64,000 nt of DNA from an uncultured Clostridia bacterium (GCA_934120645.1 CAKOUO010000007.1:9570-73569), one strand, 5' to 3'. Counted from the stretch's first letter, positions 37,401 to 46,802 are shown. Program-made: numbers and translations. Notes: generated by a model not told the origin, from the letters alone.

Positions 37401-40400
37401 CAAAAACATATACAATAACATTTAATCCAGGAGAAAATGCAACAGTAGATAAAACAACAAAAGAAGTAACATATGGAGAAGAATATGGAGATTTACCAAC
37501 ACCAACAAAAGAAGGATATGACTTTGATGGTTGGTATAATGGAGCAACAAAAATAGAAGAAACAGCAAAAGTTGATATCACAGATAATACTGAGTTAACA
37601 GCAAAATGGGTAGGATCAAAATATACAATAACATTTAATCCAGGAGAAGATGCAACAGTAGATAAAACAACAAAAGAAGTAACATATGGAGAAGAATATG
37701 GAGAATTACCAACACCAACAAAAGAAGGATATATATTTAAAGATTGGTACACAGAAGAAACAGATGGAACTAAAATAGAAAGTTCAACAATAGTTGAAAT
37801 TACATCAGATGCAACACTATATGCACACTGGGAAGCAATACAAACAACATTAACAGTAAATCCAAATGGAGGAGAATGGGAAGGAAGCACAGAATCACAA
37901 GATTTTACACAAGGATATTCAACAACAAAAACAATAACAGAACCAACAGCAACACCAGATGGATATGTAGTAACATTTGATGTAAGAGGTGGAGAATTAG
38001 AAAATTCAACAATAACACAAACAACAGCATTTGAAAAATGGACAAAATTAGATGGAACAGAATTTACAAATGAAGAATATACATTTGGATTAACAGATGA
38101 AACATTAACAGCACAATATGCAGGACAAAATATAACATTACCAACACCAACAAAAATAGGAGCAACATTCTTAGGATGGTATACAGAAGCAATAGATGGA
38201 ACAAAAGTAGGAGAAGCAGAAGCAGATTATTTACCAACAGAAGCAATAACATTATATGCACACTGGGATGAAATAAAATATGAATTAACAGTAGATCCAA
38301 ATGGAGGAACATGGCAAAACAACACAACATCTCAAACAGTAGAAGGAGCATATAATATTACTACAGAAATAGAAAATCCAGTAGCACCAAAAGGATATAA
38401 AGTAACATTAGATAATAATGATGGAATATCACAAACACAAGAAATAATACAAACAAAAACATTTGACAAATGGGAGCTAACAGGAGAAGGTTCAATATCA
38501 GGAACAACATATACATATGGAGCTGGAAATGCAACAATAACAGCACAATATACAGATAATAATGTTGAATTACCAACACCAACAAGAGAAGGATATACAT
38601 TTGATGGATGGTATACAGAAGCAACAGATGGAACAAAAGTAGAAACACCATACTTACCAACTTCAGAAGTAACATTATATGCACAATGGAAAGCAAATAA
38701 ATATACAGTAACATTCAATCCAGGAGAAGATGCAACAGTAGATCCAGAAACAAAAGAAGTAACATATGGAGAAGAATATGGAGAATTACCAACACCAACA
38801 AGACCAGGATATGACTTTGATGCATGGTATAATGGAGAATCAAAAATAGAAAATACAACAATAGTTGATATAACAGATAATATAGAATTAACAGCAAAAT
38901 GGACAGAAGCAACATTTACAGTAACATTCAATCCAGGAGAAGGTGCAACAGTAGATCCAGAAACAAAAGAAGTAACATATAGACAAGAATATGGAGAATT
39001 ACCAACACCAACAAAAGAAGGATATATATTTAAAGATTGGTACACAGAAGAAACAGATGGAACTAAAATAGAAAGTTCAACAATAGTTGAAATTACATCA
39101 GATGCAACACTATATGCACACTGGGAAGCAATACAAACAACATTAACAGTAAATCCAAATGGAGGAGAATGGGAAGGAAGCACAGAATCACAAGATTTTA
39201 CACAAGGATATTCAACAACAAAAACAATAACAGAACCAACAGCAACACCAGATGGATATGTAGTAACATTTGATGTAAGAGGTGGAGAATTAGAAAATTC
39301 AACAATAACACAAACAACAGCATTTGAAAAATGGACAAAATTAGATGGAACAGAATTTACAAATGAAGAATATACATTTGGATTAACAGATGAAACATTA
39401 ACAGCACAATATGCAGGACAAAATATAACATTACCAACACCAACAAAAATAGGAGCAACATTCTTAGGATGGTATACAGAAGCAATAGATGGAACAAAAG
39501 TAGGAGAAGCAGAAGCAGATTATTTACCAACAGAAGCAATAACATTATATGCACATTGGGATGAAATAAAATATGAATTAACAGTAAATCCAAATGGAGG
39601 AACATGGCAAAATAATACAACATCACAAACAGTAGAAGGAGCATATAATGTTACTACAGAAATAGAAAATCCAGTAGCACCAAAAGGATATAAAGTAACA
39701 TTAGATAATAATGATGGAACATCACAAACACAAGAAATAATACAAACAAAAACATTTGACAAATGGGAATTAACAGGAGAAGGTTCAATATCAGGAACAA
39801 CATATACATATGGAGCTGGAAATGCAACAATAACAGCACAATATACAGATAATAATGTTGAATTACCAACACCAACAAGAGAAGGATATACATTTGATGG
39901 ATGGTATACAGAAGCAACAGATGGAACAAAAGTAGAAACACCATACTTACCAACTTCAGAAGTAACATTATATGCACAATGGAAAGCAAATAAATATACA
40001 GTAACATTCAATCCAGGAGAAGATGCAACAGTAGATCCAGAAACAAAAGAAGTAACATATGGAGAAGAATATGGAGATTTACCAACACCAGTAAAATCAG
40101 GATATGATTTTGATGGATGGTATGATGGAGAATCAAAAATAGAAAATACAACAATAGTTGATATAACAGATAATATAGAATTAACAGCAAAATGGATAGG
40201 AAAAATATATAATGTAACATTTGATGCAAATGGTGGAACTTCAGATGTAACATCAGCACAAGTTCAAAATGGAATGCCATATGGACAATTACCAAATGCA
40301 ACAAAAGAAGGTAACACATTTAAAGGATGGTATGACGAAAATAATAATAAAATAGAAAATACAACAACAGTAAAAACAACAAAAGATATAACACTAACAG

Positions 40401-41326
40401 CACAATGGGAAGTAAATAAATATACAGTAATATTTATAAATGATGACGGAACAATATTAAAAGAACAAGAAGCTATATATGGTTCAAAAATAGAATATAC
40501 TGGTGAAACACCTGTAAAAGCAAATCTACAAAATGGATATAAAGCAGAATTTATTGGATGGGAAAATGAGGAAAAATTAGAAAATGTAACAGAAAATATT
40601 ACATTAAAAGCAAAATATGATGTAAAACCTATAGTATATACAATTACATACTATAATTTAAAAGAATCAGATAATTCTTCAAACCCAACAACATATACAG
40701 TAGAAGACAGTAATATACCATTAACAGACTTAGAAAACAAAGATAATTACATATTCAAAGGATGGTATACATCAAATGATGAAAATGCACAAAAGATTAC
40801 AAGTATAGATACTACAAAAATGGAAAACATAGTATTATATGCACACTGGGAAAATGATACTCTATACTTAAAATCAGAAAAATATAAAATTGGTGAAAAT
40901 AATATTGACATATATGAAGAAAATGATATATATTTAGATAAGATTGAACCAGAAACAACAGTTAAAGAATTAATAGCAAATTGTGATACAAATGGAACAA
41001 TTACAGTTATTAATTCAAATGGTGAAACATTAGGAGAAGATGATTTAGTTGGAACTAATATGACTATTAAAGATACAAGAGGAGACCAAGAAATTACACT
41101 AACAGCAGTTGTAATGGGAGATTTAGATGGCAATGGAAAAGTAACTGCAACTGATTTATCAGCATTAAATCAAGTCGTATTAAAATTAATTGAAATAAAA
41201 AATGCAGAATTTAAAGCTGCAGATTTAGATGATAATCTTAAATTAACAGCAACAGACTTATCTACAGTAAATAATTGCATTTTAAAAAATATCAAACTAA
41301 CATATGACAAAACAAAATTAAATTAA
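34478..41326 (+). CDS. giant surface protein: cohesin-like domain, Listeria-Bacteroides (InlB B-type) repeats, C-terminal dockerin
   Basis: 2,282 residues. Signal peptide (about 1-30). A cohesin-like beta domain spans about 33-180 (SLEVKLTSTATEIKAGDEVN, then YFDGYLNYDTNVFE). Some 25 Listeria-Bacteroides repeats follow (pattern TFDGWYTDPTNGTKV...ITLYAHW) to about residue 2130. A C-terminal dockerin has two calcium loops (GDLDGNGKVTATDLSALNQV and ADLDDNLKLTATDLSTVNN, about 2213-2275). It has no sorting signal, so wall attachment probably runs through the dockerin onto the cohesin protein encoded 48 bases downstream. The repeat DNA contains macro-repeats of about 1,290 bp. Confidence 0.9.
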   Translation: MKIQSSNIKLKTLCIILICSMLVQFIVPLASLADNSGSLEVKLTSTATEIKAGDEVNINIYITGGGISYFDGYLNYDTNVFEAITSQKSIYVNSKLTDPDGDYGIWQKTFDAAAGNKVSISNAAGDVYEIPDDGFIGTIKLVAKANTDSTTINLKPVDLVDDNGDDVIIDEVSVEVPTPEVQTKYTITYNPNTTDSVSNMPTSSTIKIGGTDCLIADAPSREGYTFEGWNTEADGNGTPYTAGSVYSTDENLNLYAQWKIITTTLSVNPNGGTWEGKDVTQTFTKGYGEKLSINPPTKAPSGYTIRYNSNGGETSKLTDIQTVTFEKWLKSDQTDFTGTEYIFGTNNETLTAQYKANSITLPTATRKGATFKGWYTQAEGGDKIGEAETEYTPNDNITLVAQWDFIDYTLTIDPNGGSWNGSEETQTEDGIYQSTKEISNPVAPKGYKVTLDNNDGISQTQEIIQTKTFDKWQLTGEGSISGTTYTYGTGAATITAQYTDNDVELPTPTRVGYTFDGWYTDPTNGTKVETPYMPASEITLYAHWTAKTYTITFNPGEDATVDKTTKEVTYGEEYGDLPTPTKEGYDFDGWYNGATKIEETAKVDITDNTELTAKWVGSKYTITFNPGEGATVDQPTKEVTYGEEYGDLPTPTKEGYTFDAWYDKNDNKIEETKVVDITENSEFTAKWKAIQTTLTVNPNGGEWEGSTESQDFTQEYSTTKTITAPTTTPDGYVVTFDVRGGELENSTITQTTAFEKWTKSDGTEFTNGEYTFGLTDETLTAQYTGQNITLPTPTKIGATFLGWYTEAIDGTKVGEAEADYLPTEAITLYAHWDEIKYELTVNPNGGTWQNNTTSQTVEGAYNVTTEIENPVAPKGYKVTLDNNDGTSQTQEIIQTKTFDKWELTGEGSISGTTYTYGAGNATITAQYTDDNVELPTQTREGYTFDGWYTDPTNGTKVETPYMPASEITLYAHWTAKTYTITFNPGENATVDKTTKEVTYGEEYGDLPTPTKEGYDFDGWYNGATKIEETAKVDITDNTELTAKWVGSKYTITFNPGEDATVDKTTKEVTYGEEYGELPTPTKEGYIFKDWYTEETDGTKIESSTIVEITSDATLYAHWEAIQTTLTVNPNGGEWEGSTESQDFTQGYSTTKTITEPTATPDGYVVTFDVRGGELENSTITQTTAFEKWTKLDGTEFTNEEYTFGLTDETLTAQYAGQNITLPTPTKIGATFLGWYTEAIDGTKVGEAEADYLPTEAITLYAHWDEIKYELTVDPNGGTWQNNTTSQTVEGAYNITTEIENPVAPKGYKVTLDNNDGISQTQEIIQTKTFDKWELTGEGSISGTTYTYGAGNATITAQYTDNNVELPTPTREGYTFDGWYTEATDGTKVETPYLPTSEVTLYAQWKANKYTVTFNPGEDATVDPETKEVTYGEEYGELPTPTRPGYDFDAWYNGESKIENTTIVDITDNIELTAKWTEATFTVTFNPGEGATVDPETKEVTYRQEYGELPTPTKEGYIFKDWYTEETDGTKIESSTIVEITSDATLYAHWEAIQTTLTVNPNGGEWEGSTESQDFTQGYSTTKTITEPTATPDGYVVTFDVRGGELENSTITQTTAFEKWTKLDGTEFTNEEYTFGLTDETLTAQYAGQNITLPTPTKIGATFLGWYTEAIDGTKVGEAEADYLPTEAITLYAHWDEIKYELTVNPNGGTWQNNTTSQTVEGAYNVTTEIENPVAPKGYKVTLDNNDGTSQTQEIIQTKTFDKWELTGEGSISGTTYTYGAGNATITAQYTDNNVELPTPTREGYTFDGWYTEATDGTKVETPYLPTSEVTLYAQWKANKYTVTFNPGEDATVDPETKEVTYGEEYGDLPTPVKSGYDFDGWYDGESKIENTTIVDITDNIELTAKWIGKIYNVTFDANGGTSDVTSAQVQNGMPYGQLPNATKEGNTFKGWYDENNNKIENTTTVKTTKDITLTAQWEVNKYTVIFINDDGTILKEQEAIYGSKIEYTGETPVKANLQNGYKAEFIGWENEEKLENVTENITLKAKYDVKPIVYTITYYNLKESDNSSNPTTYTVEDSNIPLTDLENKDNYIFKGWYTSNDENAQKITSIDTTKMENIVLYAHWENDTLYLKSEKYKIGENNIDIYEENDIYLDKIEPETTVKELIANCDTNGTITVINSNGETLGEDDLVGTNMTIKDTRGDQEITLTAVVMGDLDGNGKVTATDLSALNQVVLKLIEIKNAEFKAADLDDNLKLTATDLSTVNNCILKNIKLTYDKTKLN
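35264..40200 (+). repeat. tandem macro-repeats of 1,287-1,293 bp
   Basis: Units start at 35264, 36551, 37844 and 39137, judged from the recurring ACAACATTAA landmark. Spacings are 1,287, 1,293 and 1,293 bp, i.e. 429, 431 and 431 codons. Units 3 and 4 are nearly identical at DNA level, unit 1 is the most diverged, and unit 4 ends early near 40195. Confidence 0.88.
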
Positions 41327-41373
41327 GTTTTTAATGTTAAAACATATAAAAAATAAAAAGAAAGGAGAAAAAA

Positions 41374-42081
41374 ATGAGTAAAAAAATAAATGTTAAGCTA
41401 GTTACAGTAGTATTTATAATGACATTAATTTTAACAATATCTACAATTGTAAATGCATATTCAGTTGGAATGACATTAACAAGTAATTCAAAATTAAAAG
41501 CTGGTGACACAGTAACAGTAACAGTTAATTTAGGAACAGTTGATGCTGGAAATGGAATTGACACTATTACTGGAGAATTAAATTATGATAAAAATGTTTT
41601 TGAAACATTAGCATCATCAAATTTTGCATCTAGCAATGAATGGACACCAACATATGCAGCTTCAACAAATATGATAAGCTTATTAAAAAACACAAAAGTA
41701 AAAGCTGGTGAAACAGTATTAACAATAACTTTAAAAGTTAAAAGTTCAATTAGTGTAAAATCAACAACAATAACATTAAAAGATATAGTTGTATCAGGTG
41801 GTAGAGTTGCTGATGGAGGAACTGGAGATATTACAGTAAATAATGCATCTGTAACAATCAATGCAGAAAGTTCTTCAACAAATACAGTAACACCAACAAA
41901 TACAACAAATACAACAAATACAAAAACAAATACAATAAAAAAAGACAATACAGTAACTTCAAAAACAAAGTTACCAAAAGCTGGATTAGAACAATATGGA
42001 ATAATAGCAATAGTAGTTGTTGCAATAGTAGGTATATTTAGTTATGTACTATATAAAAAAACTTCAAAAGAAGTAAAATAA
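41374..42081 (+). CDS. wall-anchored cohesin-domain protein with LPKAG sorting signal
   Basis: 235 residues. A signal peptide (about 1-28) precedes a cohesin-like domain (about 30-165: SKLKAGDTVTVTVNLG; ITGELNYDKNVFE; LTITLKVKSS). A Thr/Asn-rich linker and a sortase-type end follow: LPKAG (200-204), hydrophobic helix and basic tail (YKKTSKEVK). It should be fixed to the cell wall and present one cohesin. It is directly downstream of the dockerin protein, so the two probably form a scaffold pair. AAGGAGAAAAA lies before ATG 41374. Confidence 0.88.
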   Translation: MSKKINVKLVTVVFIMTLILTISTIVNAYSVGMTLTSNSKLKAGDTVTVTVNLGTVDAGNGIDTITGELNYDKNVFETLASSNFASSNEWTPTYAASTNMISLLKNTKVKAGETVLTITLKVKSSISVKSTTITLKDIVVSGGRVADGGTGDITVNNASVTINAESSSTNTVTPTNTTNTTNTKTNTIKKDNTVTSKTKLPKAGLEQYGIIAIVVVAIVGIFSYVLYKKTSKEVK

Positions 42082-42093
42082 AAGATAATATAG

Positions 42094-42121
42094 AAGTCCC
42101 AAGAAATTAATCTTGGGACTT
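42094..42121 (+). terminator. terminator of surface-protein operon
   Basis: AAGTCCCAAGA / TCTTGGGACTT followed by a T-run. Confidence 0.9.
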
Positions 42122-42266
42122 TTTTTATATAATGGAAAAAAGTCAAAGTATTTAATTAAATAAAAGTTGACCATGTAGTAACAAAAGATAATAAAGCTTG
42201 AAAAAATTAAAAAATTTATATATAATATAAAAGGTAAAAATAAATTTAATAAAAGAGGGAATAAAA

Positions 42267-44120
42267 ATGAGTATAATTGATTTTAAAATGCCAAAGATTA
42301 AATTTAAAGATATGAAAATGGATGTAGTAAACGAATTACAAAATATTGATTATGAAAAAATACAAAGAAAAAACTCAAAACAAAAAAGAACAACACCATA
42401 TGAAGATATGACACATTATAAAACAGTAAAAGAGTTTTTCTTAAAAACTGCTGAAAAATATCCAGATGAAGACTGTATATTAGAAAAGCCAGATCATAAA
42501 ACACCATATAAAATTACAACATATAAAGAATTTAAAGAAGATGTACTTGCATTAGGAACAGCATTAACAAATATATTAAAACTAAAAGATAAAAGAGTAA
42601 TAATTGTAGGAGAAACACAATATGGATGGTATGTATCTTATATGGCAATGCTTTGCGGAGTTGGTATAGCAGTGCCTACAGATAGAGAATTACCTGAAAA
42701 TGAATTAGAAAATATAGTAAGAAGATCAAGAGCAAGTGCAATTATATATTCACCTAAAAAAGAAGAAGACATTAAAAAAGTAAAAGAAAACATTCCAGAA
42801 GTAGAATATTTTATTGAAATGAAATCTGATAAACCACTAGAAGAAAAAGATGTTGGATTAAATGCATTAATCAATTTAGGAAAAAATATTTTAAAAACAG
42901 GAGATGACAGTTTTGAAAAAACAGAAATAGATCCAGAAGAATTTAAAATATTATTTTTTACATCAGGAACAACATCAAATGCAAAAGGAGTAATGTTAAA
43001 TAATAGAAATTTAGCAGAAAATATAAATGCTGTATCAGCATATGTAAAATTATACCCTAATGATATGCTATTTTCAGTATTACCATTACACCATTGTTAT
43101 GAATCAACAATAGGATTTTTACTTCCAATGGCAACAGGTGCAGGTATTGCTATATGTGAAGGTTTAAGATATATTGTTCCAAATTTACAAGAAGCACATC
43201 CAACAGCAATATTAACAGTTCCTTTATTAGTAGAGAGTTTACACAAAAAAATAAACGAAAAAATAGTAAAAAGTAAAAAAGACAAAATTGTAAATTCAAT
43301 GATTGGAATAACAAATGCATTAAAAACAACAGGAATAGATATAAAAAGAAAAGTATTTAAAGAAATATATGACAATTTAGGAGGAAGACTAAGAATTATA
43401 GTATCAGCAGCAGCTCCAATAGACAAAAAAGTAGGAGAATGGTTAGAAGGAATAGGAATTACATTCTTACAGGGATATGGACTAACAGAAACAGCACCAA
43501 TAGCAGCACTTACACCAGAATATAAAACAAGTGTAGGTTCAGCAGGAAAAGCAATAGTCCAAGCAGATATAAAAATAGAAAATCCAAACGAAAATGGAGA
43601 AGGGGATATTTTAATAAAATCACCAACATTAATGATGGGATACTATGAAGATGAAGAAGAAACAAAAAGAGCAATAGATAGCGAAGGATACTTCCGTTCA
43701 GGTGATATTGGATATATTGATAAAGATGGATTTATATTTATAACAGGAAGAAGCAAAAATGTAATAGTAACACAAAATGGAAAAAATATATATCCAGAAG
43801 AAATAGAAATGCTATTAGACAAAGTTGATGAAATAAAAGAATCTATGGTTTATGGCAAAAAACCAGAAGCTAATAGTAGAAGAGAAGAAAAAGAATTGAT
43901 TATTACAGCAAGAGTTATTCCAGATTATGATAAAATAAAAGAATTATATGGAGATAATTTAAGCAAAGAGGAAATATATGATATAATTTGGAAAAAGATA
44001 AAAGAAGAAAATAAAAAATTAACAACATATAAAGCAGTAAAAGCACTTGAAATAAAAGAAGGCGAATTTGAAAAAACATCAACTATGAAAATTAAAAGAT
44101 ATAAAGAATTAAATAAATAA
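42267..44120 (+). CDS. AMP-binding acyl-CoA synthetase (FadD-type)
   Basis: 617 residues. P-loop-like motif FTSGTTSNAKGVML near residue 230, GYGLTETAP near 410, and the C-terminal hinge FRSGDIGYIDKDGF then TGRSKNVIVTQNGKNIYPEE. Length and motifs fit long-chain fatty-acid-CoA ligases. It activates a carboxylic acid through an acyl-AMP to acyl-CoA; chain length is unknown. AGAGGG precedes ATG 42267. Monocistronic. Confidence 0.92.
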   Translation: MSIIDFKMPKIKFKDMKMDVVNELQNIDYEKIQRKNSKQKRTTPYEDMTHYKTVKEFFLKTAEKYPDEDCILEKPDHKTPYKITTYKEFKEDVLALGTALTNILKLKDKRVIIVGETQYGWYVSYMAMLCGVGIAVPTDRELPENELENIVRRSRASAIIYSPKKEEDIKKVKENIPEVEYFIEMKSDKPLEEKDVGLNALINLGKNILKTGDDSFEKTEIDPEEFKILFFTSGTTSNAKGVMLNNRNLAENINAVSAYVKLYPNDMLFSVLPLHHCYESTIGFLLPMATGAGIAICEGLRYIVPNLQEAHPTAILTVPLLVESLHKKINEKIVKSKKDKIVNSMIGITNALKTTGIDIKRKVFKEIYDNLGGRLRIIVSAAAPIDKKVGEWLEGIGITFLQGYGLTETAPIAALTPEYKTSVGSAGKAIVQADIKIENPNENGEGDILIKSPTLMMGYYEDEEETKRAIDSEGYFRSGDIGYIDKDGFIFITGRSKNVIVTQNGKNIYPEEIEMLLDKVDEIKESMVYGKKPEANSRREEKELIITARVIPDYDKIKELYGDNLSKEEIYDIIWKKIKEENKKLTTYKAVKALEIKEGEFEKTSTMKIKRYKELNK

Positions 44121-44125
44121 AATTA

Positions 44126-44164
44126 AAAAGAATTAATCTATTTTTAAATAAGGTTAATTCTTTT
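44126..44164 (+). terminator. terminator of acyl-CoA synthetase gene
   Basis: AAAAGAATTAA / TTAATTCTTTT with a 17-base loop, followed by T. Confidence 0.75.
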
Positions 44165-44310
44165 TTACTATTTTACAAAAAAAGAAGTATTAATATAAAA
44201 CTTCAAGAAAAAATAAAATTTTAAATAGTTATACTTTTAAGAATTTAGCATATAATATATAAGAAAAATTAATTTTTAATATACATTTTTTGTTAAATTT
44301 TAGAAACCTA

Positions 44311-44340
44311 TTGACAAAAATAGTATATAAGAGTTATAAT
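44311..44340 (+). promoter_or_regulatory. promoter of tRNA-fMet
   Basis: TTGACA, 18 bases, TATAAT, ending 17 bases before the tRNA. Confidence 0.82.
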
Positions 44341-44357
44341 AAAAAAAGTCAATACAT

Positions 44358-44433
44358 CGCGGGGTGGAGCAGTTGGCAGCTCGTTGGGCTCATAACCCAA
44401 AGGTCGATAGTTCGAGTCTATCCCCCGCAACCA
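44358..44433 (+). tRNA. initiator tRNA-fMet (anticodon CAT)
   Basis: Initiator hallmarks are visible: an unpaired C-A at the end of the acceptor stem (CGCGGGG against CCCCGCA), and three G-C pairs closing the anticodon loop (GGG-CTCATAA-CCC). CCA is encoded. It is the integration site of the following mobile DNA. Confidence 0.97.
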
Positions 44434-44435
44434 AA
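44389..44435. other. attachment site within tRNA-fMet
   Basis: The last 45 bases of the tRNA plus 2 more are repeated at 50520-50566 with a single mismatch (A44399 versus G50530). Confidence 0.88.
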
Positions 44436-44442
44436 ATTTTGT

Positions 44443-44469
44443 AAAAGTAAGTATTATATACTTACTTTT
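44443..44469 (+). terminator. terminator of tRNA-fMet
   Basis: AAAAGTAAGTA / TACTTACTTTT followed by a T-run. Confidence 0.85.
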
Positions 44470-44551
44470 ATTTTTTTATAAAAATTTTATATAAATGTGT
44501 AAAAAAAAGAAAAAATATGATATAGTAGAATAAAAAAAGGGGGAATACCAT

Positions 44552-45163
44552 ATGAAAAAAATCTTAAAAACAGCATTAATAATAATACTAATAGCAATAC
44601 TAATAGTTGGAGGATACTTTTTAGCATTAAATTTAACAAGAAAAAGTGCATTAGAAGCAATTGATGGAATGTTCGCAGCAGTAAAAACAGGCGACGAAGA
44701 GCAAATGAAAAAATACATAAACTCTGAAAAACTAACAGAAGAAGAAAAAGAAGCTACAGACACTGAAGGAACAGAAGACAAAGATATGGTAAAAGCAATG
44801 TTAAAAAACTTAAATTATGAAGTTGTTTCTACAGATGTAAAAATAAATAAATGCACAGTAAAATTAAAAGTAAGCAATAAAGACTTAAAAACAGTATTTA
44901 GTAATTACATGGCTAAAGCATTCTCATTAGCATTTTCACAAGCATTTGGAGGAATGACAGAAGAAGAAATGAATAATCAATTAAAACAATACTTTGAAGA
45001 ACAATATAACTCAGATAGTGTTGGTACTATAACAAGTGATTTAACTATTAATATGGAAAAACAAAAAGAATGGAAACTAGATTACAATGAAGACGAATTA
45101 GTTAATGCTGTATTACCAGGATATAAAGAAGTTATGAATTCTATGAATAATATAAATGAATAA
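44552..45163 (+). CDS. hypothetical membrane-anchored protein
   Basis: 203 residues, not firmly recognised. One N-terminal transmembrane helix (about 5-26) precedes a helix-rich then beta region starting ALEAIDGMFAAVKTGDEEQM. This resembles NTF2-like or DUF4878/DUF5105-like secreted domains. AAGGGGGAA precedes ATG 44552. Monocistronic with its own terminator. Role unknown. Confidence 0.68.
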   Translation: MKKILKTALIIILIAILIVGGYFLALNLTRKSALEAIDGMFAAVKTGDEEQMKKYINSEKLTEEEKEATDTEGTEDKDMVKAMLKNLNYEVVSTDVKINKCTVKLKVSNKDLKTVFSNYMAKAFSLAFSQAFGGMTEEEMNNQLKQYFEEQYNSDSVGTITSDLTINMEKQKEWKLDYNEDELVNAVLPGYKEVMNSMNNINE

Positions 45164-45169
45164 TACATA

Positions 45170-45200
45170 AAAAGACATTTGACAAATACAAATGTCTTTT
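45170..45200 (+). terminator. terminator
   Basis: AAAAGACATTTG / CAAATGTCTTTT with a 7-base loop and trailing T. Confidence 0.88.
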
Positions 45201-45271
45201 TTAAAATACTTATAATTTTTATATAAAATGATAAAATATATAATATAAAAATAAAAATGGAGGAAACAAAA

Positions 45272-45583
45272 ATGAAAGATTTAAAAATAACAAGTCAAGA
45301 TTTTGAAAAAGAAGTTTTACAAAATGAAAAAGAAGTATTAATAGACTTTTATGCAGATTGGTGTGGACCATGTAAAATGTTAGCACCAATTATAGAAGAA
45401 ATAGCAAAAGAAAACGAAAAAGTAAAAGTTGTAAAAATAAATGTAGATGAATCAGAAGATTTAGCCATGAAATATCAAGTAATGTCAATTCCAACACTAA
45501 TAATTATGAAAAATGGACAAATAATTAAAAGGTCTGTAGGCTTTGTAGAGAAAGATGAAATCTTAAATATGATAAATGAATAA
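45272..45583 (+). CDS. trxA: thioredoxin
   Basis: 103 residues with the redox motif WCGPCK (DFYADWCGPCKMLAP) and the cis-proline region SIPTLII. An ATG at 45257 overlaps the ribosome site GGAGGA (45260-45265), so ATG 45272 is the start. It is a cytoplasmic disulfide reductase. It has its own terminator. Confidence 0.94.
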   Translation: MKDLKITSQDFEKEVLQNEKEVLIDFYADWCGPCKMLAPIIEEIAKENEKVKVVKINVDESEDLAMKYQVMSIPTLIIMKNGQIIKRSVGFVEKDEILNMINE

Positions 45584-45586
45584 AAT

Positions 45587-45623
45587 AAAAAAGAAATATT
45601 AAAACAATTAATATTTCTTTTTT
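45587..45623. terminator. bidirectional terminator
   Basis: AAAAAAGAAATATTAA / TTAATATTTCTTTTTT with a 5-base loop, between convergent genes. Confidence 0.85.
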
Positions 45624-45626
45624 GGT

Positions 45627-46802
45627 TCACATACATAATATTCCTTTTCCAGCAACAATACATTTATATTTGTTAAGCTCAGATTTATTAACAATTTTTA
45701 AACCAGCTTCTTTAATAATAGAAGAAAAATATAAAATCATATCATCATCAAAAAAAGCATCATCAAGATAAATACCCTTTAAATTTGGCATAAGACCTAA
45801 TTTAAAAAGAAAGATACCAATTTTAAAAGTTGTATTCATCTGAACAAATTCATCAAAATAATTTAACATTTTTACAATTGTTCCATTAGGATTTTCTATA
45901 AATCCAACACCATCTACAGAACCCAAAAGATAAACATGAGGTTTAGAAGGATTAGATTTATTATAATCATTAATTAAATTTTTTATAGTAACAGTTTCAT
46001 TTGATTTATCTACTCCAAACTGACCAGGATCAGAAGAATGTATTAATGATTGAACAAGTATCCTAATATTTTTATTAGAATCTAAAACAATAATATCAAA
46101 ACTATGTATATTATTATTAGATATATCTCTATCAATTATAGTCATAGTACTTAAATCAACATTTGGATCTTTAGACTCCATAGGATTTATAGCCTTTTGA
46201 GATGGAAAAATAACTTGACCACAATTGTTAAGAACTTTAGCAATCTCCATTTCAGCACCATGACCACGGTATTTTGCTTCTTTTTGCTGTAACTCTTTAG
46301 GCTCCATCAAAAACTTAAATAATTTCGAAATACTATTTTCATTTGCCTGAGATAAAATATTCAAAATATCTAGTAAATCCTTATCTATAAAATATTTTGA
46401 TATAACATGGGCTATATCAGTCTTATAAGCATTATGTTTTAATGCATTAATAAAAAAAGTAGTAGAATGTTTCTTTAAATCAGTTCTCTTTTCATTAAAA
46501 ATATTTTGATTAGAAGAATTTTTATATCTATTAAAAATAAAACTTAATTCTAAATAAAGCCTTTTATCAGAAATACCAACCAACTTTCTAATCTCATTTA
46601 AATAAGTAGGATTTGATAAAAGAATATTAGAAATAATTTGTTCTTTAGAAGTAATAGGTTGAGAATTAATTTGCATCTTATAATCTTTAATAAAATTTAT
46701 TAACATACTACAAGATTGACTACAATTAATCTCATCTAATTTATAAATAGGCAATTGGTCCTGATTTGACACACAATACCAAAATTCTTGAATTTTATCC
46801 AT
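45627..46802 (-). CDS. candidate restriction endonuclease (unrecognised family)
   Basis: 391 residues from ATG 46802, preceded by AGGAGG; the frame upstream to 46844 has no ribosome site. I do not recognise the family. The helical N-terminal half is followed by KYRGHGAEMEIAKVL, SFDIIVLDSNKNIRILVQ and SSDPGQFGVDKSNETV, which could form a PD-(D/E)xK-like core (E in GHGAEME, D in FDIIVLD, then RILVQ in place of ExK). It is divergent from an N6-adenine methyltransferase, the usual context for a restriction partner. The nuclease role is inferred from context. Confidence 0.6.
   Translation of the reverse strand: MDKIQEFWYCVSNQDQLPIYKLDEINCSQSCSMLINFIKDYKMQINSQPITSKEQIISNILLSNPTYLNEIRKLVGISDKRLYLELSFIFNRYKNSSNQNIFNEKRTDLKKHSTTFFINALKHNAYKTDIAHVISKYFIDKDLLDILNILSQANENSISKLFKFLMEPKELQQKEAKYRGHGAEMEIAKVLNNCGQVIFPSQKAINPMESKDPNVDLSTMTIIDRDISNNNIHSFDIIVLDSNKNIRILVQSLIHSSDPGQFGVDKSNETVTIKNLINDYNKSNPSKPHVYLLGSVDGVGFIENPNGTIVKMLNYFDEFVQMNTTFKIGIFLFKLGLMPNLKGIYLDDAFFDDDMILYFSSIIKEAGLKIVNKSELNKYKCIVAGKGILCM

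Noticed and set aside
35437..40011. Many long minus-strand open frames across the repeat protein gene
   Set aside because: They repeat with the macro-repeat, have low-complexity Leu/Val-rich translations and no ribosome sites; they are shadows of the + strand gene.
34478..41326. Regular repeats that could suggest a CRISPR array
   Set aside because: The repeats are in frame, encode Listeria-Bacteroides repeats and lack constant repeat/unique spacer structure.
44290..44481. Open frame across tRNA-fMet
   Set aside because: Overlaps the tRNA; no ribosome site or homology.
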